From contig CAXTBB010000008.1 in the NCBI GenBank assembly GCA_964242305.1, forward strand, positions 62,001 through 126,000: a stretch of DNA of 64,000 nucleotides. Direction: 5' to 3'. Position 1 is the first letter of the stretch; the number at the start of each line of letters is the position of its first letter. Of this stretch, positions 60,429 to 64,000 are shown in pieces. Position numbers and translations under genes: made by a program. Source of the stretch: DATLGB01 sp964242305 (GTDB taxonomy: Bacteria > Actinomycetota > Thermoleophilia > Solirubrobacterales > Solirubrobacteraceae). The notes beneath the pieces are model-generated. The model worked only from the letters and a program-made list of their open reading frames with translations, had not been told where the DNA came from and searched no databases.

Positions 60429-61549
60429 TGGCGCTCGTCCGCCGGCACGGCGACCCGGCCGTGGGCGTGCTCGTGACCATCGTCGGGATCGTGGTCGTCG
60501 CCGTCAGCCCGGACACGGAGGGCCCGCTGTGGGCCAACGTGCTGGCGATGCTGGCCTTCGGCGCCCTTCTGGCGGCGCGCGGTGTCGCGCCGCTGGAGAC
60601 CGGCTACGGCTTCCTCGGACTGCTGTTGATCATGTCCGCGGCCCTCATCCCGCCCCCGCGCGCAGGCGTCGTCTTCTTCGGGCTCCTGCTGTTCTCCTAC
60701 AGCGCCGGGACCAGCCGCCGGCCCGCGCTGGCGCTGTGGTTCATGCCCGCCCTGGTGGCCGTCATCGTCGCGGCCAACCTGAGCGTCCCCGACTCCACCG
60801 TGAGCGACTACATCTTCCCCGCCGCGATCTCCTTCGCCGCCTACGGCGCCGGCCGCAACGCCGTCTTCCGCGGCGCGCTGGCCGCGGAGCTGCACGAGGC
60901 CGGGCTGCGCGGCGAGGAGGCGCACGCGGCCGAGGAGCGCCGCGCCGTCGCCGCCGAGCGCCGCCGCATCGCGCGCGAGATGCACGACGTCGTCGCGCAC
61001 TCCATCTCCGTCATGGTCGTCCAGGCCGGCGGCGCGCGGCGAATCATCGAGCGCGACCCGGAGCGCGCCGCCGCGGCCGCCGCCGCCATCGAGGGCACCG
61101 GCCGCGACACGCTGATCGAGATGCGCCGGCTGCTCGGCGTCATGCACCCCGGCGAGGCGCCCGCCGAGCTCGAGCCCAGCCCGACGCTCGGCGACCTGGC
61201 CTCCCTGTGCCGGCGCTTCGAGGCCGACCTGCAGGTGGTCGGCCACACCCAGCCGCTGCCGTCCGGCCTCGAGGTCGGCGCCTACCGCGTCGTCCAGGAG
61301 GCGCTGGAGGACGTGCGGCGAGCGGTCCCCGGGGCGCAGGCCCAGGTCACGGTCGAGTGGACCCCGCTCGCCCTGTCGATCCGCATCGCCGACGAGCGTC
61401 CCTACGCGGGCGCCGAGCTCGTCGGCGTCCGCGAGCGGGTCGATCTCTACGGCGGTCACACCACCGTCGGCCCCCGTCCGGCCGGGGACGGCCACCAACT
61501 CGAAGTCCGCTTCCCCCTCAACGACGCCGTTCTCCAAGGAGCCCCATGA
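60425..61549 (+). CDS. NarL-type sensor-kinase-like protein with eroded ATP-binding motifs (second)
   Basis: A 374-residue protein with about four to five membrane segments in the first 140 residues and a HisKA_3 helix with His187 (ERRRIAREMHDVVAHSISVM). The ATPase-like domain is more degraded than in the first protein: the N-box is YRVVQEALEDVRRA without Asn, the G1 region is ADERPYAG with no DxGxG, and only the G2 part (LVGVRERVDLYGG) is normal. It may serve as the phosphoacceptor or as the partner in a heterodimer. The start is GTG (60425) or ATG (60428), overlapping the preceding stop. Confidence 0.85.
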   Translation: MMALVRRHGDPAVGVLVTIVGIVVVAVSPDTEGPLWANVLAMLAFGALLAARGVAPLETGYGFLGLLLIMSAALIPPPRAGVVFFGLLLFSYSAGTSRRPALALWFMPALVAVIVAANLSVPDSTVSDYIFPAAISFAAYGAGRNAVFRGALAAELHEAGLRGEEAHAAEERRAVAAERRRIAREMHDVVAHSISVMVVQAGGARRIIERDPERAAAAAAAIEGTGRDTLIEMRRLLGVMHPGEAPAELEPSPTLGDLASLCRRFEADLQVVGHTQPLPSGLEVGAYRVVQEALEDVRRAVPGAQAQVTVEWTPLALSIRIADERPYAGAELVGVRERVDLYGGHTTVGPRPAGDGHQLEVRFPLNDAVLQGAP

Positions 61550-62220
61550 TCCGCATCCTCATCGCCGACGACCAGGCGCTCGTTCGCGCCGGGTTCAAGA
61601 TGATCCTCGACGCCGAGGACGACCTGTCCATCGTCGGCGAGGCCGTCGACGGGCAGCAGGCCGTCGACATGGCGCGCCGGCTCAAGCCCGACGTCGTCCT
61701 GATGGACATCCGCATGCCCGAGCTCGACGGCATCGAGGCCACGCGACGGATCGTCGACGCCGACCCCGACACGTCGAAGGTGCTGATGCTGACGACGTTC
61801 GACCTCAACGAGTACGTCTACGAGGCGCTGCGCGCGGGCGCGTCCGGCTTCCTGCTCAAGGACGTGCCGCCGGAGCAGCTCGCCGCCGGCATCCGCGTGG
61901 TCGCCGAGGGCGAGGCGCTGCTGGCCCCGTCGATCACCAAGCGCCTGGTGCAGAAGTTCGCCATCTCCGGCTCGCCGGACCCCGTGCCGCCGCGCGGCTT
62001 CGACGAGCTCACCGAGCGCGAGGAGGAGGTCTTCGGGCTGATCGCGCGCGGCCTGTCCAACGCGGAGATCGCCGCCGAGCTGATCGTGTCCGAGACGACG
62101 GTCAAGACGCACGTCGCGCGCGTGCTCATGAAGCTCAACCTGCGCGACCGCGTCCAAGCGGTCGTCCTTGCGTATGAAACCGGGCTCGCTCAGCCTTCCA
62201 ACCGCACGAGCAGGAGCTGA
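61546..62220 (+). CDS. NarL/FixJ-type response regulator
   Basis: A 224-residue regulator with a complete receiver domain: acidic pair Asp8/Asp9, phosphoacceptor Asp54 (VLMDIRMPELDG), Thr84 and Lys105 (FLLKDV). A LuxR-type HTH follows from about 155 (LTEREEEVFGLIARGLSNAE, TTVKTHVARVLMKLNLRDR). All functional residues are intact, in contrast to the two kinase-like proteins upstream. The ATG has a good AGGAG ribosome-binding site and overlaps the kinase stop by 4 nt. It may control the neighbouring ABC system. The last 31 bp overlap the end of selA. Confidence 0.94.
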   Translation: MIRILIADDQALVRAGFKMILDAEDDLSIVGEAVDGQQAVDMARRLKPDVVLMDIRMPELDGIEATRRIVDADPDTSKVLMLTTFDLNEYVYEALRAGASGFLLKDVPPEQLAAGIRVVAEGEALLAPSITKRLVQKFAISGSPDPVPPRGFDELTEREEEVFGLIARGLSNAEIAAELIVSETTVKTHVARVLMKLNLRDRVQAVVLAYETGLAQPSNRTSRS

Positions 62221-63443
62221 CGGGCCTCCTCCACCTCCGCGTCGCCGAGCAGCGTGCGGGGGTCGAGCAGCAGGCAGCCGTCCTCGACGCGGCCGATCAG
62301 CGGCGGGTCGCCCGCCCGCAGCGGCGCCGCCCACGCCTCCGGGACGGCGACCGCGAAGCCGGGCAGGTCGAGCGTCGGCAGCGTCCCGCCGCCGGCACGC
62401 CCCACGGTCTCCACGACCGCGCCGATCCCGTCCGCCAGCCGCTCCGCCCGCGCGCGCGTGTCCGCGTGCAGCATCCGGGCCGTCGGCGTGTCGGCCGGGT
62501 CGCGCAGCGTCGCCGCCAGTGCGGCCAGCGAGAGCTTGTCGATCCGCAGCGCGCGCGCGAGCGGGTGCGCGCGGGCGCGCCCCACCGCGTCCGCCGTCCC
62601 CACCAGGACGCCCGCCTGCGGCCCGCCCAGCAGCTTGTCGCCGGAGAACGTCGTCAGCGCCGCGCCGGCGGCGACGCTGGCCGGCACGGTCGGCTCGTCC
62701 CCCACCGGGCCGATCGCACCGGACCCGAGATCGTCGATCACCGGGAAACCTAAAGGGGTCAGGTCCCGGCATCGGACAGTCTCGACGAACCCCGTCTGGC
62801 GGAAGTTCGCCTGGTGGACGCGCAGGATCGCGCCGGTGCGGTCGGTCAGCACCCGCTCGTAGTCGGCCACCCGCGTGCGGTTGGTCGTCCCCACCTCGAC
62901 CAGCGTCGCCCCCGCCTGGGCGACGACGTCGGGGATGCGGAAGCCGCCGCCGATCTCGACCAGCTCACCGCGGGAGACGACGATCTCGCGGCCCTGGGCA
63001 AGCGCCGCCGCCGCCAGCAGGACCGCCCCCGCGCCGTTGTTGACGACCAGCGCCGCCTGCGCCCCGGTCAGCGCGCACAGCGCCGCCTCCACGTGCTCGT
63101 GGCGCGCGCCTCGCCGCCCGCTGTCGAGGTCGAGCTCGAGGTTCGCGTAGCCCGCCGCCACCTCGGCGACCGCCGCCTGCGCCGCCTCGCTGAGCACCGC
63201 CCGCCCGAGCCCGGTGTGCAGGACGACGCCCGTGGCGTTGAGCACGCGCCGCAGCGACGGGCGCGCCGCCGCCTGCGCCCGCGCGACCAGGTCGGCTTCC
63301 CCCGCCGCGGGCGGGTGGGACCCTCTCAGCTCCTCGCGGCGGGCGGCGATCACCGCGCGCGCCGCCGCCACCGCCGCCGGATGCGGCGCATCGACCCGCG
63401 CCGCCAGGGCGTCGACCGACGGCAGTGATCGCAGGTCGGTCAC
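62190..63443 (-). CDS. selA: L-seryl-tRNA(Sec) selenium transferase SelA, with repeat insertion
   Basis: A 417-residue PLP enzyme that converts Ser-tRNA(Sec) to Sec-tRNA(Sec) with selenophosphate. Motifs are RRVLNATGVVLHTGLGRAVL, LVVNNGAGAVLLAA, RGELVEIGGGFRIPDV, GTTNRTRVADYE, RVHQANFRQTGFVE and TTFSGDKLLGGPQAG with the PLP lysine Lys270. Between FVE and FPVIDDLGSG, residues 222-232 (TVRCRDLTPLG) are encoded by the 31-nt interspersed repeat read backwards, so the enzyme carries a foreign loop just before the conserved DDLGSG strand. The start is a GTG 7 nt after a TACCTT hexamer. selB is 7 kb away. Confidence 0.93.
   Translation of the reverse strand: MTDLRSLPSVDALAARVDAPHPAAVAAARAVIAARREELRGSHPPAAGEADLVARAQAAARPSLRRVLNATGVVLHTGLGRAVLSEAAQAAVAEVAAGYANLELDLDSGRRGARHEHVEAALCALTGAQAALVVNNGAGAVLLAAAALAQGREIVVSRGELVEIGGGFRIPDVVAQAGATLVEVGTTNRTRVADYERVLTDRTGAILRVHQANFRQTGFVETVRCRDLTPLGFPVIDDLGSGAIGPVGDEPTVPASVAAGAALTTFSGDKLLGGPQAGVLVGTADAVGRARAHPLARALRIDKLSLAALAATLRDPADTPTARMLHADTRARAERLADGIGAVVETVGRAGGGTLPTLDLPGFAVAVPEAWAAPLRAGDPPLIGRVEDGCLLLDPRTLLGDAEVEEARQLLLVRLEG
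62749..62779 (+). repeat. 31-nt interspersed repeat inside selA
   Basis: It matches copy 1 (24026-24056) at 30 of 31 positions, differing at the last base. It is read in the opposite direction from the copy in the GT4 gene at 45840, giving RCRDLTPLG instead of LKGSGPGIGH, so the element is open in both senses. Confidence 0.8.
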
Positions 63444-63450
63444 GGTTCGA

Positions 63451-63460
63451 AAGGTACCCT
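63451..63460. promoter_or_regulatory. Back-to-back -10 elements between selA and methylmalonyl-CoA mutase
   Basis: In the 26-bp region 63444-63469, plus-strand TACCCT (63455-63460) is 9 nt before the mutase ATG and minus-strand TACCTT (63456-63451) is 7 nt before the selA GTG. They share the central TA. Confidence 0.5.
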
Positions 63461-63469
63461 CCGGGGGAA

Positions 63470-64000
63470 ATGGCCGACGTCACTCAAAAAGAGCCGCTGA
63501 ACAACGAGGACGATCCGTCCGTCGCCCCGATCGTCGGGCCCGACGATCCGCGCGTCTTCACCGACTCGGGCATCGAGATCAAGCCGCTGTACGGCCCCGA
63601 CGACGTCGAGGGCGATCTGAGCGAGCGCCTCGGCGAGCCGGGCGAGTACCCGTTCACCCGCGGCCCGCACCGCGAGATGTATCGCAAGCAGGTGTGGACG
63701 ATGCGCCAGTACGCCGGCTACGCGAGCGCGAAGGAGTCCAACGAGCGCTACCACTACCTGCTCAAGAACGGGTCGACCGGCCTGAGCATGGCCTTCGACC
63801 TGCCCACCCAGCTCGGGCTCGACTCCGACGACCCGCGCTGCCTCGGCGAGGTCGGCCGCACCGGCGTCGCCATCGACTCGATCGAGGACATGCGGATCGC
63901 CTTCGACGGGATCCCGCTCGACCAGATCTCCACGTCGATGACCATCAACGCGCCGGCCGCGTGCCTGATGCTGCTCTACGAACTGGTCGCCGAGGAGCAG
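63470..64000 (+). CDS. Methylmalonyl-CoA mutase large subunit (3' end outside window)
   Basis: The first 177 residues are visible. FTDSGIEIKPLYGPDDVEGD, EPGEYPFTRGPHREMYRKQV, WTMRQYAGYASAKESNERYH, GLSMAFDLPTQLGLDSDDPR, GRTGVAIDSIEDMRIAFDGI and STSMTINAPAACLMLLYELV are near-invariant in the mutase barrel. The enzyme uses adenosylcobalamin to interconvert methylmalonyl-CoA and succinyl-CoA. Whether it is the single-chain, MeaA-like or isobutyryl-CoA mutase type cannot be settled without the C-terminal B12-binding half. ATG at 63470 follows a TACCCT hexamer by 9 nt. It is unrelated to the glycan locus. Confidence 0.95.
   Translation, partial: MADVTQKEPLNNEDDPSVAPIVGPDDPRVFTDSGIEIKPLYGPDDVEGDLSERLGEPGEYPFTRGPHREMYRKQVWTMRQYAGYASAKESNERYHYLLKNGSTGLSMAFDLPTQLGLDSDDPRCLGEVGRTGVAIDSIEDMRIAFDGIPLDQISTSMTINAPAACLMLLYELVAEEQ

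Overview
The window is very GC-rich DNA with dense coding. Genes often overlap by 4 nt (GTGA or ATGA), GTG starts are common, and almost all of the content is cell-surface glycan biosynthesis. Gene style, a sigma-like gene with detached surface-protein-like domains, secreted Ig-like and RTX proteins, and the neighbouring SelA, SelB and methylmalonyl-CoA mutase genes suggest a high-GC actinobacterium, most likely Thermoleophilia (Solirubrobacter/Conexibacter-like). That placement is inferred from style; no 16S gene or other marker is present.

Layout. 1-8 kb: a WecG-type glycosyltransferase (cut by the window edge), a nucleotide-sugar dehydrogenase, a broken sigma-like/surface-protein locus, a sugar epimerase, Gmd, a secreted intradiol dioxygenase and a CDP-glucose dehydratase. 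7.7-16.5 kb: O-acyltransferase, flippase, two GT4 enzymes, methyltransferase, lipoprotein, Wzy-like polymerase and a first initiating sugar-phosphate transferase. 16.5-20 kb and 25-29.4 kb: two copies, in opposite orientation, of a three-gene module (small signal-peptide/C-terminal-TM protein; O-antigen-ligase-like membrane protein with a TPR-like tail; secreted clan GH-A-like glycosidase). 20-25 kb: GalE-like epimerase, further glycosyltransferases and a cluster of short interspersed repeats. 29.4-34.4 kb: a frame-disrupted secreted-protein gene, an RTX-repeat protein and a large LuxR-family ATPase regulator. 34.4-47.3 kb: glycosyltransferases, methyltransferases, a 2OG-Fe(II) oxygenase, a second WecG-type enzyme and a Wzm/Wzt-type ABC exporter. 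47.3-53.8 kb: oxidoreductase, GT-C-like membrane enzyme, GT2, second initiating transferase, UDP-glucuronate decarboxylase-like enzyme and a Cys-rich miniprotein. 53.8-64 kb: ferritin, a short SelB, a MacB/FtsX-type ABC system, an SRPBCC protein, two sensor-kinase-like proteins with eroded ATP-binding motifs plus one NarL-type regulator, SelA, and the start of methylmalonyl-CoA mutase.

How it works together. Nucleotide-sugar enzymes supply precursors. Two polyprenyl-phosphate sugar transferases start chains and about eighteen glycosyltransferases extend them. Export can run through a flippase/Wzy route and a Wzm/Wzt route, and two ligase-like proteins could attach product to a surface acceptor. 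More than one glycan is probably made here.

The two most unusual features are small-scale. First, short palindromic elements of at least three sequence types lie inside reading frames, including selA, selB and two or three glycosyltransferase genes, without breaking them. Second, several divergent gene pairs are separated by only 17-26 bp that hold overlapping TAnnnT hexamers 6-9 nt before each start codon, which points to back-to-back leaderless promoters. I see no tRNA, rRNA, CRISPR array, transposase or phage gene, and no gene-free stretch longer than 300 bp.
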